17,381 nucleotides of DNA from Acanthamoeba lenticulata (lineage: Eukaryota > Discosea > Longamoebia > Acanthamoebidae), in assembly GCA_002179805.1 (NCBI GenBank), contig NAVB01002007.1:1-17381 (forward strand), read 5' to 3'. Below, in pieces: positions 9,242-17,381 of the stretch. A program made the translations under genes and the position numbers. Every line of letters starts with the position of its first letter. Position 1 is the first letter of the stretch. The notes beneath the pieces are model-generated. The model did not search any database and was not told the origin of the DNA. It was given only the letters and a program-made list of their open reading frames with translations.

Positions 9242-10054
9242 AGGAAATTTAGAGTAGAATGCGCGCTTCATTACAGGCACATAAAACAAACGAATAACAA
9301 GAAATACAAAAAAGGACTAAAATCAAGACTGTGCAATAACATCATGGAGAAGGAAGAAGTGGCGTGGAGAATAACATACCAGGCCAACGTACGACCGGAC
9401 CACAGGGATGAAAACAACCTCAACATCATATTTAGACTGAGAATGGGACGGAGTAGGATCAGAGAACACACAAAAAGGATCTACTGTAGGGATACCACTC
9501 CAGACGAGACCGACGCACTATGTCCGCTGTGCGAAGAGGAACCAGAAGACCTTAGGCACTTCCTTGGGGAGTGCCCCTCGACAAGAGAAACAAGGAACGA
9601 GGCACTAGAAAAAGTGTGCACAGTCATCGACAAAGCACACGGTAAGTCAACCAGCATCAGAGTCTGGGCAGGAGAAAACAGCCGCCGGAAAGCGGCAATA
9701 CTCATCGGGCTCCTCCCGAAGGAGTGGGCAAAGGAGGCCCAACAGGGGGCAACCAACAGCAAAAAGAGGAAGAGGGAAACAACGGGATCAAACAGCGGAC
9801 AACAGCCAAGCGGCAGTGAGCAACGGAAAGGTACAAAACGAAAACGTTCTCCTAACCACAAAAACAACACCAAAAAAGAAGACACTCAGCAACCAGAGCC
9901 AGAGGAACCAAACGACTGGATAAAGCAATACACCAAGGCGTACGCGGCAGGAACAAGGGCGATCTACGTGGAAAGAATGCGACTGGAAGCAAGAAGCCAG
10001 GAAGGACACAAGAGCGAGGACAGAGAAGAAGGATCCCAGGCAACCGAGGAATGA
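9242..10054 (+). pseudogene. C-terminal fragment of LINE ORF2 polyprotein (zinc knuckle and basic tail)
   Basis: The frame has no upstream start and enters from the truncated 5' side; the first internal ATG is at 9344. It contains RMGRSRIREHTKRIYCRD, then CPLCEEEPEDLRHFLGECP, a C-x2-C-x8-H-x4-C zinc knuckle found after the reverse transcriptase of many LINE elements. A hydrophilic Lys/Arg/Glu-rich tail follows (KKRKRETTGSN, GTKRKRSPNHKN). Codon use (AGA, GGA, CAA, AAC rich) differs from the GC-rich host genes. The frame is intact to its stop, which suggests a fairly recent insertion. Confidence 0.78.
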
Positions 10055-10171
10055 GAGGAGCGAACAGAATGAGTGGGTGTTACCGCAGGCGAACATGGAC
10101 CCGTCGACAGACGGAAGTGTTAATCAGTGAAGTCGCCAAAGGGAGAACCTTCGGTCGACAGTAACGGACTC

Positions 10172-10207
10172 AATAAAACCCGGTTAAAATCAAAAAAAAA
10201 AAAAAAA
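10172..10207 (+). terminator. LINE polyadenylation signal and poly(A) tail
   Basis: AATAAA at 10172-10177 precedes an uninterrupted run of 16 A at 10192-10207. This marks the 3' end of the reverse-transcribed RNA. Confidence 0.8.
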
Positions 10208-10259
10208 GGTCGAACCGGTGCCTGTTGGCCGGAGACATCAGTACCCGCTAGACCTCGTG

Positions 10260-10899
10260 ATGCCCCTAGAGGATATTATCAACAAGCGTACGCGGCTGCC
10301 TCTTCGCTTTGCAGTTAAGCTCGCAAAGTGTCTTGCAGCTCACCTGAACTGGTGGCCCGGCGCTTTTTATGTGTACCTCTCCAGACGTCATTTACACCTA
10401 CGCCAACGGGTGGAAGTACGAGGCGTGGTATCGCTCGCCGACCCGGATCGTGTACCGCATCCATGGCGGCCCCATGAGCGGTCGAATTAACTTCCAGCAC
10501 GGTAAGTCGTGTGCCGCTTGTCAGGCGATACCATGCTCACACGCGCGTGCCTTGCTACCTCTCTACAACACAACACACAAAGCCCACTACCAAGAGATTC
10601 GGCCGCAAGTGTGGATGGTCTCCTGGCTGGAAGAGACTGGCACCGTCGTCACCACCACAGTCGACCTCGAGCAGAAGGCCATTCATGGCTTCATCTGTTT
10701 TTCGCAAGGGCACTGGGAGCAGCCCGAGACCGCGCATGGCGACAAGCGCACCCACATGGACCAGTGGCGGCAGCTGGCGCTCGTGGGCGGAGGCGACCCC
10801 AAGGGACGCCACATCATCGTCGAGTCGGCAACCATTCTGACCATCTTTGATGGTCAAGGTGATCTCGAGGACATCGAGGAGCATTGGCCCACGCTCTAG
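10260..10899 (+). CDS. Phenolic acid decarboxylase (PAD family)
   Basis: Non-oxidatively decarboxylates ferulic, p-coumaric or caffeic acid to the vinyl phenol, without cofactor, in the cytosol. Exons 10260..10287, 10385..10501, 10595..10899 join in phase to 149 residues, a little shorter than the usual 160-170. The first exon encodes only nine residues plus one base. The joined start MPLEDIINKHVIYTYANGW restores the family's HFIYTYANGW block with the two active-site tyrosines (residues 13 and 15). Also present are KYEAWYRSPTRIVYRIHGG (family DYRIHSG, conserved Arg), VWMVSWLEETGTVV (family SWTEPTGTDV, conserved Glu) and AIHGFICFSQGHWEQPE (family MHGVIFFP...PE). Introns are 97 and 93 bases. 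PADs are known mainly in bacteria and fungi, so an old transfer followed by intron gain is plausible. The LINE tail ends about 52 bases upstream, leaving little native promoter. Confidence 0.92.
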
Positions 10900-10952
10900 G
10901 CTGAGCCGAAATGTTCAAACCGGTGCTTCCTCTTCTTGTCTTCATATCATAC

Positions 10953-12809
10953 CTAGCGAACATAGAGCACGTACTTGGGCACCGCTTGCGCGCTCTCAAA
11001 CACCACAAGCTCGTCGGCGCGATGTTGCTCGGGCAGGTCGACCGCCGCGATGTGGCCAAGGGTCTGCGGTTGCTGACCCTTGGTCTTGCCCAACTCGTAA
11101 TTCACCTGCACGTAGTGCGACTGATAGCCCTTCTGGCACGGCTTGCCCATGAACGAGTCCGGCTCGGTGACGCGCTCTACGACGGGGTACATGTTGCCCG
11201 GAGCCGTCAGGGCCAGCAGGATCGGCCGCAGGCCCTGCTGGTCGGGCTTGGCGTAGAACCGCGCATACTTGACATTGCTGGTGAAGTAGGTGCCTCGGCC
11301 GTACCAGCCATCGTCCAGCGTGGCGACGGTGGCAAAGCCCGTTTGGCAGATCTGCCACACGGCTCCTTCGTCAGTGCCCTGGAACACGGGCACCACGGGC
11401 ACCTCCTGGTCGGTGTTCCACCTGGTCCGTGCGACCAGCTGCTCCGCGGCCTCCTTGACGTGCTGGCGGTGGCTTGCGGGCGTGGCTTGGTCCGCGGGCA
11501 AGTCGCTGTGCTTAAACAGCTGCGGGCTCGTCCTCCACTTGTTGGCCAGCGCCGCTCGGTAGGTGTTGAAGCTCTCCTCGAGTTTGACGTTGTGGATGGC
11601 ATACGCGTTCACGATATCGAGGGCCGACGCCGCGACGCCCATCTCCTCGAGCAGTGCTCGAAGGTTGGCAAACTCGGCCGGATGATGGATCGTGGAGCCC
11701 TCGGCGAGGAGGCAGGACTTGTAGCGGGTGTCTGTGTAGCCCTTCGTGGTCCAGGCCGGGTGCTTGAGGAAGCCGGGGCTCCACGCCCACGCCTGGCGGG
11801 CTACAAGCGTCCTCTCCTGAAGGCGCAGCTTGACCATTGGGCCGAGCGACTCGAGATTCTCGAGGAGCAGCCACTCCTGGAAGTCGTTGTCAAAGTAGAG
11901 CAGGTTGTACAGCTCGTCACTCCCATCGACCTCGCCCAGCTCAAAGCGGTCCCACAGGCGGCGGCGCAGGACGTCAAGATTGCTGACTGCGTTGAGGGAG
12001 ATTTTGACTTTGATGTCCTTGAACTCGACCATTGCCAGCAACTTCTGCCCGTCCAGAGACGCATCAGCTGCTGGCACTGCGTGGCAAAGAACAACCACAA
12101 GTGAGGAGCAGTCTGAGAAACTGGGGGAAGAAGTGCAGGGTACCTGAAGCTAGAAGAGGAGTAGGATTGGAGGGTTCGACTTCAATGCATGCATCAGCGG
12201 GCAGGTTGCCGAAAAAGCAGTACAAGCTGATCCCTTGCCATACCTATTTTATTTATTTATTTTGATCATGATATCTTTTTCGGTCGAAAAATCACTTGAA
12301 AGTGAGGTGATGTACCCCAGAGGCGGGCTTGGCGGTGATTCGTATAACTTCGCCAGCACTAAAGCGAAGCTCACTTCTCCGGAGGAGCCAGAACAAGCCT
12401 TGGCGCTCACAAGTCGCCACAGCCAAGGAAAGAACTGCCCCAAACACACAAGACCAGAGTGAGTTGAGGTGTGAACCTTCAGGAAAGTCAGGAGAAGAAA
12501 ACCTTGGTAGGGGCTCGTGGGTGCGCTTTTGTAGGTTACGTGCGATAAAGGGAGCTTTCCTCTTACTCCTTTAAAGACAGCATACACCCAATACTGGCCA
12601 GTTCTGGGTGGTGTTAACGAATCAGGTAACTGTTCAACAGCAAAGTGTTGCAGAAGAAAAACATACTTCACGTCCTTTGTGGCGAAACCAACGTCCATAC
12701 GCCTCTCCATTTCCACTACGTCGCCCACACGCACAGTAAGCTGCGCAGGACCCATTGCCTGCCAGTCTTTGTGCACGACATAGCTCCCCTCCACCTTTAC
12801 CAGCGACAT
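10953..12809 (-). CDS. SH3-SH3-PB1/ubiquitin-like-ADP-ribosyltransferase (PARP-like) fusion protein
   Basis: Five exons on minus, 12809..12672, 12593..12503, 12434..12316, 12243..12144, 12076..10953, join in phase to 523 residues. SH3-1: MSLVKVEGSYVVHKDW, LTVRVGDVVEMERRMD, then YWVYAVFKGVRGKLPLSHV. SH3-2: ELRFSAGEVIRITAKPASG joined across an AT-rich 72-base intron to VWQGISLYCFFGNLPADACI. Residues about 165-240 resemble a PB1 or ubiquitin-like fold (IKVKISLNAVSNLDVLRRRL, LYFDNDFQEWLLLENLESL). The C-terminal half is a PARP-like catalytic domain: VPVVPVFQGTDEGAVWQICQ, DGWYGRGTYFTSNVKYARFY, LALTAPGNMYPVVE, KGYQSHYVQV and ADELVVFESAQAVPKYVLYV. The usual H-Y-E triad reads Gln382-Tyr413-Glu505, so transferase activity is doubtful or altered. 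The last exon alone could be a 359-residue gene from ATG 12032, but phase, acceptor and a 67-base intron favour fusion. Converges with the decarboxylase gene, 53 bases apart. Confidence 0.75.
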
Positions 12810-12899
12810 GTCGGCTTCAAGAAACAGCTTCGCTCTTTTATTGTAGCGCTGTTGCAAGGAGCTGCTTCATTGGTTCGCCATTAAATATTTACAGATATA

Positions 12900-12905
12900 T
12901 TTATT
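12900..12905 (-). terminator. Likely polyadenylation signal of the GT61 gene
   Basis: AATAAA on the minus strand, six bases past the stop codon (12913-12911), in an AT-rich stretch. The spacer to the next minus-strand gene start (12809) is only about 100 bases. Confidence 0.5.
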
Positions 12906-12910
12906 TAAAA

Positions 12911-15245
12911 TCATGCCTCCAGTATGGAGGACACAAGTTGCATGAGGAAGGGAACGTTGGCTTCGAAGTTGAAGTTTGGCGAGCCCGGATCGATACCTGG
13001 AGCTTGTTGATCAGTAACATTGCCCAAAAGGAGTGCACAGTTGCACAAGTGGCAGAGGGTACCTTGCTTTGTCATGGGCGTGATGACGCCGTGGTAGTTC
13101 AACCCAAGGCGTGCCGAGCTAAGCAAGTTCAAGTGTCGGGCAGTCATCAACTACCGCGGCGACATGACAAGGAACAAAGTTGTCAGCCGTCTGGGGATGC
13201 ATCATTCAGAGCTCCAGCTAGAGGTACCTCGATGACGTGCGTGCCTGGCCGGGCGGCGAACAGGTTGACAAAACCTGATGAATTCGTGATGATTGTTGAA
13301 CGTGAGCCTTTAGAGTTCCAGTGGCAATGGCGGGCTGAGCTTTGGCAGAACATACCCGCTCCGTGAGGACCCAGGATGATGTCCGCGCTGGCGTAGAGCG
13401 ACAGCGTCTGAGGCAGGCTCATCGATGGCAAATGCTCGGTGATGTGAATCTTCAATGGCGCACCTGCTCGGTTGCTGTGGTGGACCATCGTGTAGTTGTT
13501 CAACGCTTCCTTGAGCTCATCGTAGTTGGCAATCAGGCGGCCCATGTACGCGTTGGTGCGGACGATGCACAGAATCGTCACCTCCACCGGTGGCGGCGGC
13601 ATCCTCTCTTGACCCGCTTGGCTCGACAGGCTTGGAGGCAGCGGCTCAGAAGGGCGGGCCAGGACGCTCACGCGCGTTTGTTGCTCGGAAAGATTGATCG
13701 CGTCCCAGAGTCCCTGGCGCACCATCTGGCTCAAGCCAAGGGACGGGATGTCGTCACGGCCGATGAACTGGGTGTAGTAGATGATCTCTGCCTTCACGTT
13801 CAGGGCCAGGAGGATACGCTCCCTGAGGCTGGCGTGAGACCCGGAGCATCAAGCAAGCGCATGTCGGGACCGTATGACGTACCTGGGAATGCCAAGCATG
13901 CCAAAGAGGACAAGCTCGAGCTTTCGGTTTCCTCCGGAGACGTGGACGTAGACGTCCGGGTGAGCCTGCAGGTAGGGCACGAGGGCAAAGATGCGGTAGT
14001 ACTCGCTCACCATCCAGTGCCAGAACATCGTCTGGTGGAGGTGCGAGATCACCACGACTTCCCTGACCTTGCGCCATGTCGTCGCGGGCTTTATCTGCGC
14101 GATGGTCTTGACCGGTCAGTCAAGCTTCGGCTTCACTTGAAGGCCAAGAAAACGAAACGCACCTCTTCAGAGCCGCCGGATGAGTTGTTGTTACTCTGCG
14201 TGGGGAAGAACTCGGCCAGGAACTCGGGCAGCGAGGTTGAGTCTGGCCAGGCCGGAACGAAGATGTCGTCCGAGAGCACTGAGCCATGCCTGGTGATCCA
14301 GCCGTCAAACACCACGCCCACGGTGGGCAGTCGAGTGTTGATGCCTCGACGAAGAAGGCGCAAGCCGGCGACATCGCTGTTGTGGATGGCCGTGCCGAGG
14401 TTCACCGCCAGCAGCTTCGTCAGGTAGAGTTCGGCGGCTTGTTGCGCGCTCGGGTAGAACCGCGGCGCGCGGTAGCGTTCCTTGTAGAGATCGAGAAGGG
14501 CTTGCTCGCTCGCGTTGCCGCACTGAACCGGGTCGAACCACGCGCAAGGCAGCACATCCACCTCTTGCGCTCCTAAACCCGCAAGGTCGGCCAGAAAAAT
14601 GTCAATCACAACATGTCAACCAATTCACTAGAGGGAATGGAAGATCGTGTACGGGCCCAGAGTTGCTCCAAACTTGCGTCCGACATCGTGTTCTACATCA
14701 CGCATGGACACGGTCAGCTCCAATGAACCTTTTGCAATAAAAAGTCTCGTTTTCATAGGTCGGCGTACAATGGAGACCGTCGGCGGATCGGCCACGCCTC
14801 CAGCCGCGGTCACGCTGGGTCGATCCAACGCCCAAGCATCCTGACGAGTCAGAGCTCGAGCTGAAGTGGCGTTGTTGTCTGAGCTCTGCGCCGCGAAGCG
14901 TAGTCGGTAAGCGCTGTGCCTTTGGTGCAGCCACTCACGCGTAGATGCCAGGCGGCTGGCCGTGCTCGGGATCGACGATGGTGAAGCAGACGCCGAAGGT
15001 GTGGGGGAGGGAAGAGATGAAGGGCTCGCTGCAGTTGCGAGCAGTGTGTCGGCGTCTTGGTGTGGATGTTGTGGTGGTCGCCATTCATCGGGAACGACTT
15101 TGAGGTAGGCTTTGGAACCGATAGATGGCAACTCCTCCTTCTCGTAGCCCAGATCCAGAAAACCAACGCAGTTCCAGAGCAGCACGAGAAGCATGAGGGC
15201 GGCCAACGTCGTTGGCCACACTCGTCCAACATGCGGCGGCTGCAT
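12911..15245 (-). CDS. GT61/DUF563-family glycosyltransferase, type II membrane protein
   Basis: Transfers a sugar to protein or glycan in the Golgi or ER lumen; acceptor unknown. Exon 1 starts at ATG 15245 with a short cytosolic tail (MQPPHVGRVWP) and a signal anchor TTLAALMLLVLLWNCVGFL, then a Ser/Pro/Ala stem. Later exons on minus: 14572..14163, 14094..13883, 13822..13356, 13274..13228, 13150..13063, 12996..12911, all in phase. Family landmarks: VVFDGWITRHGSVLSDD, VVVISHLHQTMFWHWM, LLGIPRERILLALN equivalent (GMLGIPR + ERILLALN), VEVTILCIVRTN, LIANYDELKEAL, ADIILGPHGAG joined to FVNLFAARPGTHVIE, and LGLNYHGVITPM. The DxxxGPHGAG segment is the GT61 hallmark and is split by an 81-base intron. 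Exon 5 is only 47 bases. The junction between exon 1 (which reads to a TAG near 14628) and exon 2 is unresolved: acceptor TTTAG at 14573 needs a phase-1 donor I could not fix. Confidence 0.87.
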
Positions 15246-15751
15246 GGCTCTATGTATCTATCGATCTAGAACAGTTGATGTACAGCTCTTGAAGCGAAAC
15301 GTGTGTCGTGTAATGCTACGCCGTTTAGTGTGTAGTGTGAAGCTGAAGTGGGCCCGCACGCACTTACGCTTCATATCGAGACGTGCACCCCCAGTGACCA
15401 CTCAACTGGGGCGCTTCTCTCTTGAATTCCAGGCCAGTAGGTGGTTTGGCGCGGCTAAAGCCTTCGTGCGCCTTGCTTCTCCTTTTCCTCACGTGCCCCC
15501 GCAGTTGTCCAGGAGCTCTCCAACAAGATGGCCCGCAGCTGTTTGGCTGGTTGTCGGAGTTATGTGTTTCAGCTCGTATCTCCGACGTGAGTTCGTTGCC
15601 ATAAAATCTTCTGCGGGCCAGACGAGCAGCAGCGCCCCGCATCCCACCCAGTTCAGGGCACTCTCGGCCTGTTCTTAACCGTGGTGACCCACTCACGGTT
15701 GTAATGCAGGTCTCTTTATTTTTTCTTTTTCTGTTTTTTTTCATTTTTTTT
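15246..15751. other. Spacer between ankyrin/F-box gene and GT61 gene
   Basis: About 500 bases with no recognised domain. It should contain the GT61 promoter and the 3' end of the ankyrin gene. The T-rich tract at 15711-15755 carries AATAAA on the minus strand at 15715-15720, a plausible polyadenylation signal for the ankyrin gene. Long frames exist on both strands (plus to 15678, minus from the ankyrin side to 15364), but none resembles a known family. The only segment that reads like protein is the short minus ORF at 15489..15602, listed separately. Confidence 0.5.
15489..15602 (-). CDS. Possible short ORF, 37 residues, unknown
   Basis: ATG at 15602 in a TTTTATGGC context opens MATNSRRRYELKHITPTTSQ and ends at TGA 15489, just past a GTGAGG donor-like site. 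Composition is plausible for a small protein or a first exon, but there is no homology I recognise and no clear downstream exon. It may be chance in GC-rich sequence or an upstream ORF in the GT61 leader. Confidence 0.2.
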   Translation of the reverse strand: MATNSRRRYELKHITPTTSQTAAGHLVGELLDNCGGT

Positions 15752-17314
15752 TCATGCGTATTTATCTTGTTCGTGTGGGCAGCCGTTTGCACGCAACCAC
15801 TCGTACACGGCCAGATGGCCTCTCTGCAATGCATTGTGGCAGGCACGCTCGCCCCACGGACAGCCGTTGGCGTGCGCCCACTGGAGCACATCGAGGTGGC
15901 CCCCAAAGGCCGCCCTTTCGCAGACCTGCTCGTCCCACTGGCAGCCGTTGGCGCGCAGCCACTGGAGCATTGCCAGGTGGCCTCCCTCGGCGGCGCGGAT
16001 GTGAATGGAGGGAAGCAAAGCCAGATAGCCGTTGGCATGCAACCATTGCAGCAGCTCAAGGTGGCCGCGAGAGGCCAACTGGTAGATGATTCTCTCCGAG
16101 GGGCACGGACAGTCGTCCGTGCGCGCCCACAGAAGCACGTCCAGATGGCCTCTTAAGGCCGCCGCGCTGAGCACGACGCGCCTAAACAACGGGCAACCGT
16201 TGGCGTGCGCCCACTGGAGCACGTCCAGGTGGCCAGCGTAGGCCGCCCTTCCACAGGTCTCCTGGCCCCATGGGCAGCCTTTGGAGCGCGCCCACTGGAG
16301 TACGGCCAGGTGGCCCGCCTCAGCCGCTTCGCTGCAGGTGTTCTCGTCCCACGGGCATCCATTGGCGTGCAACCACTGGAGCACGCCCAAATGGCCTCCC
16401 TTGGCTGCGTTGCTGCAAGTCGACGTGTCCCACGGACAGCCGTTGGCGCGCAGCCACTGGAGCACGGTCAAGTGGCCTCCAGCAGCCGCATGCCCACAGA
16501 TGAACTTGTCCCATGGACAGCCATTATCACGTGCCCACTGGAGCACTTCCAGTTGACCTGCCCCAGCCGCTTTGCTGCAGGTGTTCTCGTCCCATGGACA
16601 GCCGTTGGCGCGCAACCACTGGAGCACTTCCAGATGACCTGCCCCGGCCGCTTCGCTGCAGGTCCACTTGTCCCACGGGCAGCCGTTGGCGCACAGCCAC
16701 TGGAGCACGGCCAGATGGCCTCCCTTTGCCGCACTGCAGCAAGTCTCCTCGCTCAAGTCTGCTCCGTTGGCGCGAAGCCAATGTAGCATGGCCAGATGAC
16801 CTTTCGCCGCCGCCTGGTGGCTCGTGTTCTCGTCCCATGGACAGCCGTTGGCGCGTGCCCACTGAAGCACGGCCAGATGACCTCCCTCGGCCGCGGCGCT
16901 GAAGGTCCGCTCGGTCCAGAGGCAACCGTCGGCGCGCGCCCACTGTAGCACGTCCAGGTGGCCTCTGCGAGCCGCGTTGGCGCAGACGTCGACGCCCCAT
17001 GTGGGGCAGCCGCTGGCTCGCGCCCATTGCAGGGTCGAAAGCCAGCCCTTTGCCGCCACTAGGGCGGCAAAATAGGGCACATGAGGGCTTTGGATGGTCA
17101 TGTGGTATGGCAACTTGGCCAGGTGAAGAAGACGGAACGCCTGGCGCCATGTGCTGCATACGGCACGGCAGGCGGGTAAGCTTACGGGCTGCACGGACTG
17201 GAAGATGAAGGCCACCAGTTCCACCATGAGGTCGCCCCAACTGGTGGTCCGCTCCAAGCCTTCTTCCCCCTCAAGGTGAGTGGATTCGGCGAGTCCATAG
17301 TCGAGGCTCTGCAT
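15752..17314 (-). CDS. F-box protein with ankyrin-like repeat array
   Basis: Single exon, about 520 residues from the first in-frame ATG (MQSLDYGLAESTHL) at 17314; the frame is open to a TAA at 17353, with no ATG before this. Residues about 25-66 look like an F-box (SWGDLMVELVAFIFQSV then LPACRAVCSTWRQAFRLL), which would bind Skp1 in an SCF ubiquitin ligase. The rest is about 16 units of 27 residues with consensus GHLxVLQWLRANGCPWDExT followed by CxxAAxA, an ankyrin-repeat variant common in amoebae and in their large DNA viruses. The repeats probably select the substrate. The C-terminus ends within the last unit (EWLRANGCPHEQDKYA). No introns, unlike most neighbours. Protein-level family is clear; the target is unknown. 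Confidence 0.88.
   Translation of the reverse strand: MQSLDYGLAESTHLEGEEGLERTTSWGDLMVELVAFIFQSVQPVSLPACRAVCSTWRQAFRLLHLAKLPYHMTIQSPHVPYFAALVAAKGWLSTLQWARASGCPTWGVDVCANAARRGHLDVLQWARADGCLWTERTFSAAAEGGHLAVLQWARANGCPWDENTSHQAAAKGHLAMLHWLRANGADLSEETCCSAAKGGHLAVLQWLCANGCPWDKWTCSEAAGAGHLEVLQWLRANGCPWDENTCSKAAGAGQLEVLQWARDNGCPWDKFICGHAAAGGHLTVLQWLRANGCPWDTSTCSNAAKGGHLGVLQWLHANGCPWDENTCSEAAEAGHLAVLQWARSKGCPWGQETCGRAAYAGHLDVLQWAHANGCPLFRRVVLSAAALRGHLDVLLWARTDDCPCPSERIIYQLASRGHLELLQWLHANGYLALLPSIHIRAAEGGHLAMLQWLRANGCQWDEQVCERAAFGGHLDVLQWAHANGCPWGERACHNALQRGHLAVYEWLRANGCPHEQDKYA
15775..17047 (-). repeat. Tandem 81-base coding repeats (ankyrin-like units)
   Basis: About 16 tandem units of roughly 81 bases encode the 27-residue ankyrin-like motif. 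Adjacent copies share long near-identical stretches on the plus strand, such as GCCACTGGAGCACTTCCAG and CAGCCGTTGGCGCGCA, so unequal exchange or gene conversion is likely. One unit has Gln for His (GQLEVLQWARDNGC), one lacks the Trp-Asp pair (GADLSEETC), and the units near the C-terminus are more diverged. Confidence 0.88.
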
Positions 17315-17381
17315 CCCGTGGTCTGCTTTGGCAGCAAACAAATCTTCATTTTAACTTTAAGATTTAAGTTAATTGTTTTTT

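Larger units (their letters stand above)
9232..10207 (+). mobile_element. 5'-truncated non-LTR (LINE-type) retrotransposon, 3' end with poly(A) tail
   Basis: An open frame from 9242 through the stop at 10052-10054 encodes the C-terminal tail of a LINE ORF2 polyprotein. It is followed by about 120 bases of 3' untranslated sequence, an AATAAA at 10172-10177 and a run of 16 A at 10192-10207. No reverse transcriptase or endonuclease domain remains, so the copy is truncated at its 5' end and cannot move by itself. A GGTCG at 9227-9231 and again at 10208-10212 could be a short target-site duplication, but five bases is weak. Base composition is more A-rich than the flanking genes. The 5' edge is uncertain by some tens of bases. 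Confidence 0.8.

Noticed and set aside
10911..12104. 397-residue plus-strand frame antisense to the ADP-ribosyltransferase gene
   Set aside because: It is the mirror of a GC-rich coding exon, shows no family motif, and the minus strand carries clear PARP-like and PB1-like blocks.
12329..12574. Plus-strand ORFs over the SH3 exons
   Set aside because: No motif; the minus strand restores two SH3 domains across in-phase introns.
13342..14427. 361-residue plus-strand frame
   Set aside because: It lies opposite GT61 exons whose splice phases and motifs fit precisely; the plus reading has no recognisable domain.
15364..16059. 231-residue minus frame and 150-residue plus frames over the ankyrin 3' end
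   Set aside because: Shadow frames of the ankyrin repeats; their apparent repeats only mirror the 81-base period.
15775..17047. Regular direct repeats considered as a CRISPR array
   Set aside because: The 81-base period has no constant spacer structure and is fully coding as ankyrin-like units.
1..17381. tRNA or rRNA genes
   Set aside because: No cloverleaf with A and B boxes and no conserved rRNA core was seen on either strand; a covariance-model scan would be decisive.

Overview
The window looks like nuclear DNA of a free-living amoebozoan, most likely Acanthamoeba or a close relative. This is an inference. It rests on GC-rich coding sequence, dense genes on both strands, many short GT-AG spliceosomal introns (about 50-100 bases) that interrupt recognisable domains, AT-rich spacers, and a gene set typical of amoebae. 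There is no rRNA, tRNA, CRISPR array or bacterial operon signal. No ribosome binding sites apply. I rebuilt exon structures by hand from splice sites, reading phase and family alignment; they are models, not transcript data.

Layout, left to right. (1) 1-1074, minus: 5' part of a FANCM/Mph1/Hef-type DNA repair helicase gene running off the left edge. (2) 1385-3449, plus: a BCS1-type mitochondrial AAA ATPase in about seven exons. (3) 3701-4198, plus: an intronless ADF/cofilin-like actin-binding protein. (4) 4347-6578, plus: a six-exon carnitine O-acetyltransferase-type enzyme with carnitine-pocket residues and a peroxisome-type C-terminus. (5) 6926-9181, plus: a six-exon protein joining a basic low-complexity region, a C2 domain and a permuted papain-like (NlpC/P60, YiiX-like) cysteine hydrolase domain. 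(6) About 9232-10207, plus: the 3' end of a non-LTR (LINE) retrotransposon with zinc-knuckle C-terminus and poly(A) tail. (7) 10260-10899, plus: a three-exon phenolic acid decarboxylase, a family best known from bacteria and fungi, starting only about 50 bases after the LINE tail. (8) 10953-12809, minus: what first looks like two genes but joins in phase into one five-exon gene encoding SH3-SH3-PB1/ubiquitin-like-ADP-ribosyltransferase. (9) 12911-15245, minus: a type II membrane GT61/DUF563 glycosyltransferase in at least seven exons. (10) 15752-17314, minus: an F-box protein with about 16 ankyrin-like 27-residue units.

The genes do not form one pathway. Functional themes are DNA repair, mitochondrial complex assembly, actin turnover, acyl-carnitine metabolism, membrane-linked hydrolysis, phenolic acid detoxification, protein modification and Golgi glycosylation. 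The most interesting points are the two-SH3/ADP-ribosyltransferase fusion with Gln in place of the usual catalytic His, the C2/permuted-papain fusion, the LINE fragment abutting the decarboxylase gene, and a recurrent CTGAC/TGACGTCA motif in the 3' parts of introns.
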